Positions 25,979 through 35,543 of a stretch of 64,000 nt of DNA are shown piece after piece. The stretch lies in assembly GCF_017742245.1 (NCBI RefSeq), contig NZ_JAGHKO010000003.1:62001-126000 (forward strand), written 5' to 3'. Each line of letters starts with the position of its first letter. The first letter of the stretch is position 1. The notes under the pieces were generated by a model that made no database searches, was not told where the DNA came from, and saw only the letters and a list, made by a program, of their open reading frames with translations. Made by a program: the position numbers and the translations under genes. This DNA is from Niastella soli (GTDB taxonomy: Bacteria > Bacteroidota > Bacteroidia > Chitinophagales > Chitinophagaceae).

Positions 25979-27592
25979 ATGAAACCTGAATTTCGTACCC
26001 ATACCAATATCCGTTGGATATTGGTGCTACTATGGGTGGTATGCTCCACCCGGGCTGTAAAAGCCCAATGTCCTGCAGGCAGTACACTCAATACTGCCCG
26101 TACCTATTCCAGTGGGGAAACAGTTTGTATAACTACCGCTTTTTCAGGAAACATTACATTGAACAATGGGGCCACCATGGTAATAATCAGTGGAGGTAAT
26201 TACACCGGTAACCTGGATGCAAAAAAAGGTTCTACAGTTACCGTACAGTTGGGCGGCACTTTTGCACCCAGCAACGCTAATAATTTTGCCGGCGCGCTTG
26301 CTAATAATGGTACGGTGAGCGGGAGTATTTCTGTGGACGATGGCGCTTCTGTTACCAATAACGGCAGTTTTACCTGGGGGGCCAGTTGGAACCAGAATAA
26401 AGCGCTCACGGTGACGAACACCGGATGTGGCACCATGACGTTCAGTCAAAACACGAATGTGAAGGATAATGCGCAAATTCTGAACAGTGGGGTGTTGAAT
26501 TTTGCACAAGGGCTCACTACTGATAATGGCACTACTATCAAAAACTGGGGAAGAATAACTTTTTCCGGCGATATTAATATCGGTGGTTCATTTGAAAATC
26601 AGAATAAGGCCATTATTAAAGGCTCCAATAATACCATCAGCAGTAATAAAACAGGTGATTCGTTGATCAATACCGGAATGATCACTGTGTCTGGCGGACT
26701 TACTTCTTCTACCCGCACCCGTAACGAAGGGTTACTCGTGGTTGGGGGATCGTACTCCATCAACGGCGAGAGTTTCAGGATCAATAACAGTAATGCCTAT
26801 GTTAGGGTTGCCGGCTCATTGAGTAATAATGGCCAGATACAAGGCAATGGCAGTTTGTATGTAGTTGCCGGCATTGTAAATAATCAGACTATCAGTGGAA
26901 ATGGCCCGGCCGCCATGCTTACAGTAAACCAGTCATCAGTACCGGGGACAGTATTTGCGCTGAATTATAATACTGGTCTGGTCTCGAAGGATACGAATAA
27001 TTATACGCCAACCATGTCGAGCCCGGCTTCGTGTTCGGTACTGGCGGAGCAATTGTCTTCGTTACAGGCTGTATATAATAATGGGCAGGTTCAATTGAAC
27101 TGGTGGGCTTATGCACAAGCCAATGCACGCTCCTTTACCATTGAATATAGCCTAGATGGCAGTTCGTTTAACCCAGCCGGGAAAATGGCAGCTGCTTACA
27201 CTACCAATGCACCCACCCCTTATTCATATGTAGATACCCCGGGTGTTACGGGAACGGTTTATTACCGGGTACGCGAAACAGGGTTAAATGGGAATTACTA
27301 TTATAGCAATATTGTTGTAATAAAAATCGGGAATACGTTACCGGTAAATACAGCTGTATTCCCCAATCCGTTTAAAGATCTTCTGCAAATTAGTATGCAA
27401 CTGGAGAAAGCCGGAGTGATTCAGGTAGCGCTGTTCGATGCGAGTGGCAGATTGGTAAAGAAGGTTCAACAGCAAGGACTGTTGGGCAGAAATACCATTG
27501 TTATGAGTAATTTGACAGCGCTGCTCCCCGGTATTTATCTGGTGCAGGTAAAAGCAGACAAACATACTTCTTTCGAGAAACTGATTAAATGA
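25979..27592 (+). CDS. T9SS-secreted protein with type A C-terminal sorting domain
   Basis: The 537-residue protein has a Sec signal peptide (WILVLLWVVCSTRAVKA) and a C-terminal sorting domain of about 80 residues that starts at FPNPFKDLLQI and ends with SFEKLIK, so it is exported by the T9SS and probably attached to the surface. The central region (about 40-340) is Asn/Gly/Thr-rich with recurrent NNG turns, as in beta-helix adhesins. A fibronectin-like segment (about 365-450; VQLNWWAYAQANARSFTIEYS) precedes the sorting domain. No catalytic motif was seen. A function in adhesion is only a guess. Confidence 0.88.
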   Translation: MKPEFRTHTNIRWILVLLWVVCSTRAVKAQCPAGSTLNTARTYSSGETVCITTAFSGNITLNNGATMVIISGGNYTGNLDAKKGSTVTVQLGGTFAPSNANNFAGALANNGTVSGSISVDDGASVTNNGSFTWGASWNQNKALTVTNTGCGTMTFSQNTNVKDNAQILNSGVLNFAQGLTTDNGTTIKNWGRITFSGDINIGGSFENQNKAIIKGSNNTISSNKTGDSLINTGMITVSGGLTSSTRTRNEGLLVVGGSYSINGESFRINNSNAYVRVAGSLSNNGQIQGNGSLYVVAGIVNNQTISGNGPAAMLTVNQSSVPGTVFALNYNTGLVSKDTNNYTPTMSSPASCSVLAEQLSSLQAVYNNGQVQLNWWAYAQANARSFTIEYSLDGSSFNPAGKMAAAYTTNAPTPYSYVDTPGVTGTVYYRVRETGLNGNYYYSNIVVIKIGNTLPVNTAVFPNPFKDLLQISMQLEKAGVIQVALFDASGRLVKKVQQQGLLGRNTIVMSNLTALLPGIYLVQVKADKHTSFEKLIK

Positions 27593-27622
27593 TGTTACAC
27601 GAGGGTTATTTTGCACATCAGG

Positions 27623-27650
27623 CCCCGCTTCGGCGGGGTTTGCTTTTTTA
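27623..27650 (+). terminator. Terminator after the T9SS cargo gene
   Basis: A GC-rich 6-bp stem CCCCGC-TTCG-GCGGGG with a stable UUCG tetraloop is followed by TTTGCTTTTTT. It lies about 30 bases after the stop. Confidence 0.85.
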
Positions 27651-27655
27651 AGGCA

Positions 27656-27894
27656 AACGGCAGAAGGTAGACGGAAAACCCTCGTCGCGGCAATGGGCAG
27701 TAGGCAATGGGTAAAAGGCAGGTTCGCGCTATGCGCTCACATTGTACGTCGCACTTCAATCTTCATACACCACTCACTTCAAGTATCCAGCTTCTGCTTT
27801 CACGTTTCACGCTCGCTTACTTCCTAAGTCCTCACTCACTACGGAGTGACTTACTGTTAACTCAAGAACTTAATAATTTACGAACTAAAAAACG
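27656..27894. repeat. Composite repeat spacer between convergent genes
   Basis: The spacer 27593-27947 is mostly repeats: ACGGCAG/GGTAGAC-type heptamers from 27656, three GGCAATG-type heptamers at 27689-27709, degenerate TTTCACG units near 27797, and five in-phase NNNNAACT-type octamers at 27855-27894. Several families are nested here. The octamer array is 53 bases from the cytochrome stop, further than the others. Confidence 0.7.
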
Positions 27895-27947
27895 GAAGCC
27901 TGGAACCCAAAGTACAGCACATTAAATAAGAACCTGTCTTTATTAAC

Positions 27948-29330
27948 TCAAAGAGTCTTTAAATACTCCAGCACCGCTTTCTTTTCCTTCGCAGTCAGCC
28001 TGTCACCAAAGGTGTGACCATAGTTGCCATAACCAGGTTGTTCGGTATTGTAAGTGAATTTATCGAGCGCTTTTTGTTCTTTAGTGTATTTCCAGCCTAC
28101 TTTTTCGTAATCGTAAACTGGTTGGTCGAAATCGCGGCTCCAGTAAGTGGGGCGAAGATCGCTGTCGAGCAATGCTTCTAACGTTGGTATAGAACCGTTA
28201 TGCAAATAGGGCGCTGTTACCCAAATGCCATCGAGCGGCGGCGCAATATAACCCATAAAAGGCTCCAGTCGGGCCGGGTGATCACCCGTTGTGAACCAGC
28301 TTTTATTGAACCAGTTAACAAACTGGGGACTGGAATAATTGCTCTTGCATAATAGTGAGTCTGTTTGGATCACTGTTTCGGGGATCAGCAGGTTGGGGTA
28401 TTTTTCAGTAGCCCCATAGGTGCCATGACAGCCGGAACATTTTTTATTAAAGACCTTTTCTCCTTCTGTGGCCAGCGCATTATCAATAGTGCCGGGATAT
28501 TTGGGCGGTTCCAATGAATAAATATATGCAAGCAGGTCGGGCATATGTGAATCTACCTCTGCCGATTCAGCCGTATCATTTACGGTGAGCAGGTTGGAGG
28601 CCATCAGGAAACGACCAAAATCACCACGGCCAAATCCATTATAGAACATGGCATTCTTTTTCTTCAGTAACCACCATGGTGGTACATCGGAAGGGATAAC
28701 GCCTTCGGGTATATCTAACTGGGCTTCGGTGTTCCATTTAAATGTGATGGGGTCGCGATGTGCTACAAGTACTGCTGCCAGCCGATCGGCTGTATTCACT
28801 CCCCTGGTATTAACAATAAGGTAGGGGGTGATGGCTTCAGCTACATCCAGAAACGGCTTGGCCGCTTTGTATCTATTGGGGGCCGTGAGCTTTAACAGAC
28901 TCTCTACTGCCCGCAGGTTTTTTACATTCAGTTTTTCATTATGGGTAAAATCAATAAAAGTGTTACCCAGTCCCATCACCAGTTTACCATCAAACACCTG
29001 TGCATGGCATTGCATACAATTAGGCGCCACCAGTACTTCGCCATTGGCGGCGGTAACCGTGTTGTATTCGTGAGAGATATCGGCATTGTTACCCGTGCGT
29101 TGCAGATAATTGGTTTTGCTTTTGCCTACGCCCATCAACCAGGTCTTGTAGGGAATACCGCCTTTTACATACTCGCCGGTAGTTAAGTACTCATACCCCC
29201 TCTGCACATCGCCTCCTGTGCGTTGCACGCTTGGCGGAACCGGAACTGGTTCATATTCGCCACTGGTTATCACACCGGTAAAGGCTACGCCACTGATCAC
29301 AATAAGACACAGGACCATCCATTTTTTCAT
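27948..29330 (-). CDS. Di-heme c-type cytochrome
   Basis: A 460-residue exported protein with a signal peptide (MKKWMVLCLIVISGVAF) and two covalent heme sites, CMQCH (105-109) and CSGCH (298-302). The family is found in Bacteroidota as periplasmic cytochromes related to di-heme peroxidases and oxidoreductases, but I do not see enough to assign a substrate. It lies between the helicase/T9SS gene pair and the ligase, and nothing suggests that it takes part in DNA repair. Confidence 0.87.
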   Translation of the reverse strand: MKKWMVLCLIVISGVAFTGVITSGEYEPVPVPPSVQRTGGDVQRGYEYLTTGEYVKGGIPYKTWLMGVGKSKTNYLQRTGNNADISHEYNTVTAANGEVLVAPNCMQCHAQVFDGKLVMGLGNTFIDFTHNEKLNVKNLRAVESLLKLTAPNRYKAAKPFLDVAEAITPYLIVNTRGVNTADRLAAVLVAHRDPITFKWNTEAQLDIPEGVIPSDVPPWWLLKKKNAMFYNGFGRGDFGRFLMASNLLTVNDTAESAEVDSHMPDLLAYIYSLEPPKYPGTIDNALATEGEKVFNKKCSGCHGTYGATEKYPNLLIPETVIQTDSLLCKSNYSSPQFVNWFNKSWFTTGDHPARLEPFMGYIAPPLDGIWVTAPYLHNGSIPTLEALLDSDLRPTYWSRDFDQPVYDYEKVGWKYTKEQKALDKFTYNTEQPGYGNYGHTFGDRLTAKEKKAVLEYLKTL

Positions 29331-29415
29331 GCGCTGGGATTATTCCTCTAAGTTACGAAGGAAGTTCTAAGTTGTTTGTTATAAAGGAAAGTTGCCTAAG
29401 TGGTTGGAAGCGGCC

Positions 29416-29525
29416 AGTTTGTAAGTTATTTAGTTTGTTAGTTATTTAGTTCTGGTGTTTGAAGATGTTCAGACTGATTGAAATAAATGAACTAAATAAC
29501 TCAAGAACTAACGAATTTAATAACC
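29416..29525. repeat. Inverted octamer-array element at the 3' end of the ligase gene
   Basis: Five octamers (AGTTTGTA, AGTTATTT, AGTTTGTT and relatives) occupy 29416-29455. After a 30-bp spacer, five inverted octamers (AAATAACT, CAAGAACT and relatives) occupy 29486-29525. The right edge is five bases from the ligase stop codon. It is the clearest octamer example of the five-spacer-five design. Confidence 0.88.
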
Positions 29526-29530
29526 CGTAT

Positions 29531-31135
29531 TTATTTCCCATAAAGTTCCAACATTTGTTTCAGGTCTTCTAAAGTATTGATATCGTTAGGTAATTTATCC
29601 GTTCTCCAGCGGCTGATGCGGGGAAAGCGAAGGGCTACACCCGATTTATGCCGGTTACTGGCAGCTATTCCTTCAAAAGCAATTTCAAATACCAGTTCAG
29701 GTTTTACCGTACGTACCGGTCCGAATTTTTCGAGGGAATTCTTTTTTACAAAGGCATCTACCTGGGCAAATTCTTTATCGGTCAATCCGGAATACGCTTT
29801 GGTAAAAGGAACCAGTTTGTCACCATCCTTTACGGCAAATGTATAATCGGTGTACAGATTACTTCGACGGCCGGTGCCTTTTTGTGCATATATCATTACT
29901 GCATCGATGGTGAGCGGGTCTATTTTCCACTTCCACCAATCGCCCCGTTTACGCCCCACCTGGTAGGCAGAGGATCTTCGTTTTAACATCAATCCTTCAC
30001 TGTTGAGACTGCGGCTTTGTTCGCGAATAGTGGTCAGTTCTTCCCAATTGTTGAACGTAACCATGGGGGATAATTGCAACCAGGATAGTTGCAGGGATGC
30101 TACCAGTTTTTCCAGTGCTGCCCGCCGTTCTGACAATGCCCAGTGCCTGATTTCTTCGCCATTTAGTTCAAGCAGGTCGTAGGCAAAGAAACCCACCGGT
30201 GCTTCCTGTAAATTCTTTTTAGTAATGTTCTTTCTGCCAATTCGGGTTTGCAGCACATTGAAATTAAGTACCTGTCCATCGTTGTAGGGTAATATCTCAC
30301 CGTCTAATACAATGCCGTTGTCGAGTTTGCTTTGCAGAATAGTATACTCGGGGAATTTATCAGTAATAAGGTCTTCACCCCGGCTCCATACAAATAGCTG
30401 GTCATTGCGTTTTATGATCTGTCCGCGAATGCCATCCCATTTCCATTCGGCCTGCCAGTCTGTTGGTTCACCCAGGTCTTGCAATGGACCTTCCAGCGCA
30501 TACGCCAGGTAGAAAGGATAGGGTTTTGAAAAATCAGTTTGGGTTGACTGCTCGCTAAGTAACTGTTCAAAGGAGGTAGTGGCGGGGGCCCAGTTGCCGC
30601 TGATGCGATGTGCAATAATATTGGGTTCCAGCTGAACGGTGCGGGCCAGGGCATTCACCATTAATTTTTGCGATACCCCTACTCTGAAAGTCCCGGATAG
30701 CAATTTATTGAATACAAATCGTTCCTGGCTGCTTAGTTCCTGCCACGATTGCAGGATAAATGTTTTCTTTTCCTGTTCGGTGCCTTTTTCCAGTTGTTGG
30801 AATTGTTCTACATAGTAATGTAATGAATGGCTGGCCTTATAGGTGGACGAATCTTTATTGTCAGGAATTAGTAAGGCAATGGTTTCCGAAAGATCGCCTA
30901 CGGTATGATAACATTCCTGGAAGAGCCAGACAGGCAGCTCAACTAATTCGCAACACCATGCTGTCAGCTGGGTGCCGTTAACGGTACGGCGTGGCCGGCG
31001 ACCGCTGAACAGGGCAATCACCCACACTTTATCTTTTTCATTGGCGTGAGAAAAATACGTTGATAATGCTTGTAGCTTATCATTTGTTTTTGTGCTGGTG
31101 CCCAGGGAGAAAATGAGCGCGGCGAATTCCGCCAT
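29531..31135 (-). CDS. ATP-dependent DNA ligase, ligase-associated repair group
   Basis: This enzyme seals DNA nicks using ATP. The adenylation motif KWDG (in WQAEWKWDGIRG) and later motifs DGEILPY, EGLMLKR and WWKWKIDP are visible in a protein of about 534 residues. The start MAEFAALIFSLGTSTKTNDK at 31135 matches the family. An ATG at 31207, nine bases after the exonuclease stop, would add 24 residues that are largely the translation of a CCCTCTCCCC-type repeat; this may be the start used through translational coupling. It acts with the exonuclease encoded immediately upstream. Confidence 0.94.
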   Translation of the reverse strand: MAEFAALIFSLGTSTKTNDKLQALSTYFSHANEKDKVWVIALFSGRRPRRTVNGTQLTAWCCELVELPVWLFQECYHTVGDLSETIALLIPDNKDSSTYKASHSLHYYVEQFQQLEKGTEQEKKTFILQSWQELSSQERFVFNKLLSGTFRVGVSQKLMVNALARTVQLEPNIIAHRISGNWAPATTSFEQLLSEQSTQTDFSKPYPFYLAYALEGPLQDLGEPTDWQAEWKWDGIRGQIIKRNDQLFVWSRGEDLITDKFPEYTILQSKLDNGIVLDGEILPYNDGQVLNFNVLQTRIGRKNITKKNLQEAPVGFFAYDLLELNGEEIRHWALSERRAALEKLVASLQLSWLQLSPMVTFNNWEELTTIREQSRSLNSEGLMLKRRSSAYQVGRKRGDWWKWKIDPLTIDAVMIYAQKGTGRRSNLYTDYTFAVKDGDKLVPFTKAYSGLTDKEFAQVDAFVKKNSLEKFGPVRTVKPELVFEIAFEGIAASNRHKSGVALRFPRISRWRTDKLPNDINTLEDLKQMLELYGK

Positions 31136-31216
31136 GCCTCCGGCCCTCCCGACTTGTGGGGAGAGGGAAGGATTCTCCTGTTTAATATCGTTATCGTGTT
31201 CTGCCATTAAGCTCTT

Positions 31217-32236
31217 TTACTGCGCTGCTTCGGGAGTTGGGGTGGAAGCCTCTTCATCTTCTGTTCCAAATTCTGTTTTTACTTCCGAGGCGTCGATGCC
31301 TATTTCATTCAGGTAGCGGCTAAAGACTGATTGAAATCCATGCGTGATGTACACCTTTTGCGCGCCGGTATCTTTTATGGCCTGTAACAACCCTGGCCAA
31401 TCGGCATGATCACTGAGTGCAAAACCTGCATCTGCATTTCTGCGGCGCTGATTGCCACGCACCTGCATCCAGCCACTACAGATACCGGTACTGGACGGTG
31501 AAAACCGACGCATCCATGCACTTCCATCGGCTGATGGCGGTGCAATGATCACACTGCCTTTAAATGCTTCTTTGGGTGTTTCGGGTGTAATGCGGTTCAC
31601 TGCTGGCAATTTAAAACCTGCCTGAAGCAACGTCTCCTGTACGTTCCAGATGGCCCCATGGACATAAATATTGCCTGTCACTTCTTCCAAAGCCTGTAAT
31701 ACCCGTTGTGCTTTTCCCAGGCTGTATCCGATCAAAACCGATGTTTTGCCGGCCACTTCATTGCTGCGCACCCAGTTTTGTATGTCGTGATATATTTCGT
31801 GTTGCGGTTTCCAGTTGTATATAGGTAACCCAAATGTTGATTCAGAAATAAACGTATGACAGGGGATTGGTTCAAATACACCACTTATCCCATCCGGTTC
31901 CGTTTTATAATCGCCGCTTACTACCCATACTTCGCCTTTATATTCTATTCTAACCTGGGAAGAACCGATGATATGTCCGGCCGGATGCAGCGATACCGTT
32001 ACTCCATTCAGATTTATCTTTTCACCCCATTCAACAGTTTGATAATTGTAAGGGCCCAGGCGCAATTTTAATAAGGGCAGGGTATCACGGTGGCAGAGGT
32101 ACGACTGGCTGCCGGGGCGGGCATGATCGCTGTGGGCATGGGTGATCACGGCTTTGTCAACCGGTTGCCAGGGATCAATATAGAAGTTGCCCTGTGCACA
32201 GAAGATACCTTTGTCTGTAAAAGAAATTAAAGGCAT
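31217..32236 (-). CDS. Ligase-associated DNA exonuclease (metallo-beta-lactamase fold)
   Basis: A 339-residue beta-CASP/metallo-beta-lactamase nuclease of the type that accompanies ATP-dependent ligases. The metal motif is HAHSDH (33-38), followed by the later ligands in HPAGHIIGS, SGDYKTE and SDHADWP. It should trim DNA ends before ligation. Its stop is nine bases from an ATG of the ligase frame. The residues after about 325 (EDEEASTPTPEAAQ) are a low-complexity tail. Confidence 0.92.
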   Translation of the reverse strand: MPLISFTDKGIFCAQGNFYIDPWQPVDKAVITHAHSDHARPGSQSYLCHRDTLPLLKLRLGPYNYQTVEWGEKINLNGVTVSLHPAGHIIGSSQVRIEYKGEVWVVSGDYKTEPDGISGVFEPIPCHTFISESTFGLPIYNWKPQHEIYHDIQNWVRSNEVAGKTSVLIGYSLGKAQRVLQALEEVTGNIYVHGAIWNVQETLLQAGFKLPAVNRITPETPKEAFKGSVIIAPPSADGSAWMRRFSPSSTGICSGWMQVRGNQRRRNADAGFALSDHADWPGLLQAIKDTGAQKVYITHGFQSVFSRYLNEIGIDASEVKTEFGTEDEEASTPTPEAAQ

Positions 32237-32300
32237 AGAAAGCCTGTTTCAGGTTACAAGTTACGGGTTTCAGAAGGAACCGTTTTAGACAGGCTATGTA

Positions 32301-32338
32301 CAAAAAAAGATGTGCCACGTCTTTTACAACGTGGCACA
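32301..32338 (-). terminator. Terminator after the binding-protein-like gene
   Basis: On the minus strand a 10-bp stem TGTGCCACGT/ACGTGGCACA is followed by TCTTTTTTTG. It lies about 30 bases after the stop. Confidence 0.85.
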
Positions 32339-32347
32339 ATTAAATAT

Positions 32348-32376
32348 TTGAACAGTGAACTGTGAACTAATAAACT
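32348..32376. repeat. GTGAACT heptamers overlapping a stop codon
   Basis: TTGAACA, two GTGAACT units and one 8-base unit lie in tandem and overlap the stop codon (TAG, 32369-32367) and the last codons (about TVY) of the binding-protein-like gene. Only one arm is present; the terminator takes the place of the other. Confidence 0.65.
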
Positions 32377-33611
32377 GTCTTCACTACTCCGTCAACTTTC
32401 TTCACAAAATATAATTTCTTGTTCTCGAAATAGTCAAGTGTCATGGTGGCCCTGTTGAGCACTGGTTGAATATCGAAATCGCCAAAGAGCATATATTTTT
32501 TATCGCTCATGCTCGATCCCAGGTTCTTACCATACAATGTCAATAAATGGCCAAAGTGATAGAGGGTCTCAAAACCACGGTACACCATATCCGATGGACG
32601 GGAATAGAAAGTGTTTTTGAAATTTTCCTGCACGGTAGTCGCCAGTTTATTGGTGGCAGGTACATAAAATGCGGTGCTGTATACTATCTCTAAATTCTTG
32701 TATTGCGATTTTTCAAAATCGATCACGTCCCAGTTGGGCATGCCAATTATTACATTCGGATTGCTGGCATCGCTCAATAATGCCAATTGCTGGCAAAGTG
32801 TTTGACCGAAATTTACATCCAGGCTGCCGGCCACACAAATGGTTTTATTGTCGCCGGTTACATAAGGTTGCAATTTGTCCTGTGTGAAATTACTTTCGAG
32901 GGTAACGTATTTCAACTTCAATTTTACAGCAGTCGATTTCTCAAACTCCGTAAAATAATTCTTTATCCGATCGTCATCACCTTTCTTCTTAAATACAACT
33001 ATATCAGATAACGAATAATTCTTTTGCAGGAAACGGTAAATACCAATGCAATGCGTAAGCAGGGTAGGGTTCAGAATAACATAATGCGGATTGTTCTGAA
33101 TGCCTGCATCGTTGGGATAATTGGCATTGATAAAAGGAATATCCATGATGGCCGCTATACTGGCCAGTTTTACCGCTTCATTTGCGGCAACCTGTCCAAT
33201 GATAAGGTCCATTGTTTTAAATTCTTCACTGGCCAGCAGGGAATCCATTTGCTGTTGTGAGGCTTTGATATCATACACATGAATATCCAATTGAATACCT
33301 TCTTTTTGTAAGGAGTCGATGGCCAGTTCAGCCCCTTCCCAGAATTCCAATCCTGCGCTTGACTGTTTGGGGAAGGTTTTGGCATCGTACCGGTAATTGC
33401 CGGTGTTGTCGAATGCCGAGTCAAGGAACAAAGGAGTAAAGATCGCAATTTGTTGGCGGCCGGAATCTGGTTGTGGCGCCAGTGCCGATGGCAGTGGCTG
33501 CGTAGGTGGTGTTTGACTACCAGTTGGTGCTGGCGTTATTTGTGCAAGAACCGGCGCTACCCAGGCCATGGCAAGGCATGAAAATAATAATACGAACCAT
33601 TTTTTCGTCAT
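32367..33611 (-). CDS. Periplasmic-binding-protein-like (type 1) exported protein
   Basis: A 414-residue exported protein with signal peptide (MTKKWFVLLFSCLAMAW) and a proline-rich linker (about 24-50). The domain after it has the type 1 periplasmic-binding fold of amino-acid ABC receptors: IAIFTPLFLDSAF, then DLIIGQVAANEAVKLA and IPFINANYP. No transporter genes are adjacent. In Bacteroidota such proteins, sometimes with LysM domains, often lie next to guaA, as here (165 bp downstream), so the pairing is a family trait; its meaning is unknown. ATG at 33611 is chosen for the signal peptide. Confidence 0.82.
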   Translation of the reverse strand: MTKKWFVLLFSCLAMAWVAPVLAQITPAPTGSQTPPTQPLPSALAPQPDSGRQQIAIFTPLFLDSAFDNTGNYRYDAKTFPKQSSAGLEFWEGAELAIDSLQKEGIQLDIHVYDIKASQQQMDSLLASEEFKTMDLIIGQVAANEAVKLASIAAIMDIPFINANYPNDAGIQNNPHYVILNPTLLTHCIGIYRFLQKNYSLSDIVVFKKKGDDDRIKNYFTEFEKSTAVKLKLKYVTLESNFTQDKLQPYVTGDNKTICVAGSLDVNFGQTLCQQLALLSDASNPNVIIGMPNWDVIDFEKSQYKNLEIVYSTAFYVPATNKLATTVQENFKNTFYSRPSDMVYRGFETLYHFGHLLTLYGKNLGSSMSDKKYMLFGDFDIQPVLNRATMTLDYFENKKLYFVKKVDGVVKTVY

Positions 33612-33722
33612 AGGGAATTCTTTATTGACTGAGTGTTGAGTTGTCCTATTGTTATTCATACCTCACAAAATTCGGGTCATTGCGCCTTCGCGAAGCTTCG
33701 GCGAAACACAGCTGGTCACCTG

Positions 33723-33755
33723 TTGCCAGTTCCCCGGAAACCGGAAAACTGGCAA
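33723..33755. repeat. Palindromic hairpin after guaA
   Basis: TTGCCAGTTCCCCGG and CCGGAAAACTGGCAA flank AAA, forming a 15-bp stem with two mismatches. It has no T-run, so it is more like an extragenic palindrome or an RNA-stabilising structure than a classical terminator. Confidence 0.55.
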
Positions 33756-33776
33756 TTGGTAACCTGATAGAGACGT

Positions 33777-35309
33777 TTACTCCCATTCTATCGTTGCAGG
33801 TGGTTTACTGCTGATGTCGTATACCACCCGGTTGATGCCTCTAACGTTATTAATAATATCAGTCGAAATATGTGCCAAAAATTCATAAGGAAGGTGGGCC
33901 CAGTCGGCGGTCATGCCATCAACAGAGGTCACGGCCCGTAACGCCACGGTGAATTCATATGTTCTTTCATCACCCATAACTCCCACACTCTTAACCGGTA
34001 GTAAAATGGCGCCTGCCTGCCATACCTGATCGTACAATTTATGTTCTTTCAAACCTTGTATATAGCGATGGTCGGCGTCCTGTAATAATTGCACCTTGTC
34101 GGGGGTAATTTCACCCAGGATGCGAATGGCCAAACCGGGTCCGGGGAAGGGGTGACGATTTAACAAATCGCTTGGAATTCCCAGTTCAGCACCTACGCGG
34201 CGTACCTCGTCTTTAAAGAGGAACCGCAGGGGTTCAACCAGTTCCAGGTGCATGATATCGGGTAAACCGCCCACATTATGGTGCGATTTAATGGTTACCG
34301 ATGGCCCATGTACCGATACGCTTTCGATTACATCGGGGTAAATAGTACCCTGGCCTAACATTTCAACACCTTCAAATGCCTTTGCTTCCTGCTGAAACAC
34401 TTCAATAAACAGGCGGCCGATGGTTTTACGTTTGGCTTCGGGGTCGGTTTTACCTTTCAGCTCATCGTAAAACAATTGTTTGGCATTTACGCCTTTTACG
34501 TTAAGGCCAATAGTATTATAAGTCTCCAGTACCTGCTCATATTCATTTTTACGCAACACGCCGTTGTCTACAAAAATGCCGTACAGGTTTTTGCCAATGG
34601 CTCTGTGGATCAATGTTGCAGCAACGGTAGAATCAACCCCGCCGCTCAGGGCCATGATCACTTTGCGGTCGCCGATCTGTTTTTTCAGGTCGTTCACCGT
34701 ATCGGTGATAAAGTGAGCGGGCGTCCAGTCTTGTTTAACGCCGCAGATATTTACGAGGAAGTTTTTGATCATTTTTTTCCCTTCCACTGAGTGGTACACT
34801 TCGGGGTGGAATTGTACGCAGTACAGGGGATTGCCCTCGCTGGTCTTTTTAAAGGCGGCAAAGGGGATGCCGTCGGTAGTGGCCAACACGTTGAACCCGG
34901 CAGGTAATTGCAGAACGGAGTCGCTATGGCTCATCCAAACCTGCGATTGCTCCATTACACCTTCCAGCAATACGTCTTCGGTTTGTTTGTGCATCAAGGC
35001 ACGACCGTACTCGCGTTTGTTACTTTTGGCAACCTGACCGCCAAATTGTTTGGCAGTTAACTGGGCGCCATAGCAAACACCCAACACAGGCAGTTGCTGG
35101 TTCAGGGCTTTTACATCTACTTCCGGGGCATTGACGTCGTTCACAGAAAAGGGCGAACCCGACAGGATTATACCTTTCAGTGAAGGATCAAATTCAACTT
35201 TTTTGTGATAGGGAATTATTTCGCAATACACATTGGCCTCCCGGACGGCCCTGGCAATCAATTGAGTATACTGACTGCCGAAATCGAGAATAAGAATCTT
35301 TTCCGTCAT
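33777..35309 (-). CDS. guaA: GMP synthase (glutamine-hydrolysing)
   Basis: GuaA aminates XMP to GMP. The 510-residue protein has the class I glutamine amidotransferase domain with nucleophile Cys79 (LGVCYGAQ) and His/Glu in FHPEVYHS, followed by the ATP pyrophosphatase P-loop SGGVDST and the C-terminal dimerisation domain ending IEWE. A promoter-like TACCTTCG lies seven bases before the ATG. Confidence 0.98.
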   Translation of the reverse strand: MTEKILILDFGSQYTQLIARAVREANVYCEIIPYHKKVEFDPSLKGIILSGSPFSVNDVNAPEVDVKALNQQLPVLGVCYGAQLTAKQFGGQVAKSNKREYGRALMHKQTEDVLLEGVMEQSQVWMSHSDSVLQLPAGFNVLATTDGIPFAAFKKTSEGNPLYCVQFHPEVYHSVEGKKMIKNFLVNICGVKQDWTPAHFITDTVNDLKKQIGDRKVIMALSGGVDSTVAATLIHRAIGKNLYGIFVDNGVLRKNEYEQVLETYNTIGLNVKGVNAKQLFYDELKGKTDPEAKRKTIGRLFIEVFQQEAKAFEGVEMLGQGTIYPDVIESVSVHGPSVTIKSHHNVGGLPDIMHLELVEPLRFLFKDEVRRVGAELGIPSDLLNRHPFPGPGLAIRILGEITPDKVQLLQDADHRYIQGLKEHKLYDQVWQAGAILLPVKSVGVMGDERTYEFTVALRAVTSVDGMTADWAHLPYEFLAHISTDIINNVRGINRVVYDISSKPPATIEWE

Positions 35310-35316
35310 GGTGGTG

Positions 35317-35324
35317 CGAAGGTA
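35317..35324 (-). promoter_or_regulatory. Putative -7 promoter element of guaA
   Basis: On the minus strand the sequence is TACCTTCG, one base from TAnnTTTG, seven bases before the ATG. It predicts a leaderless or very short leader. No purine-type riboswitch could fit between it and the start codon. Confidence 0.45.
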
Positions 35325-35543
35325 AGAAAATACAGCTACAAGCCATAAACCTCAAGCTACAAGCGCTTTAGGTTTCCGGAATGTTCCTAACCGGTGCGGC
35401 TGGACCGGAAACAGGTACATGACCCTGAATTACAATAAATCCTTATTCGTCAACCAATTACTGTAACATTTTGGCGCGTATTGCGTCAAATGCTATAAAA
35501 ACCGGGTATCTTGTATTCTTCTTTTAAAACTAAACCTACACAT

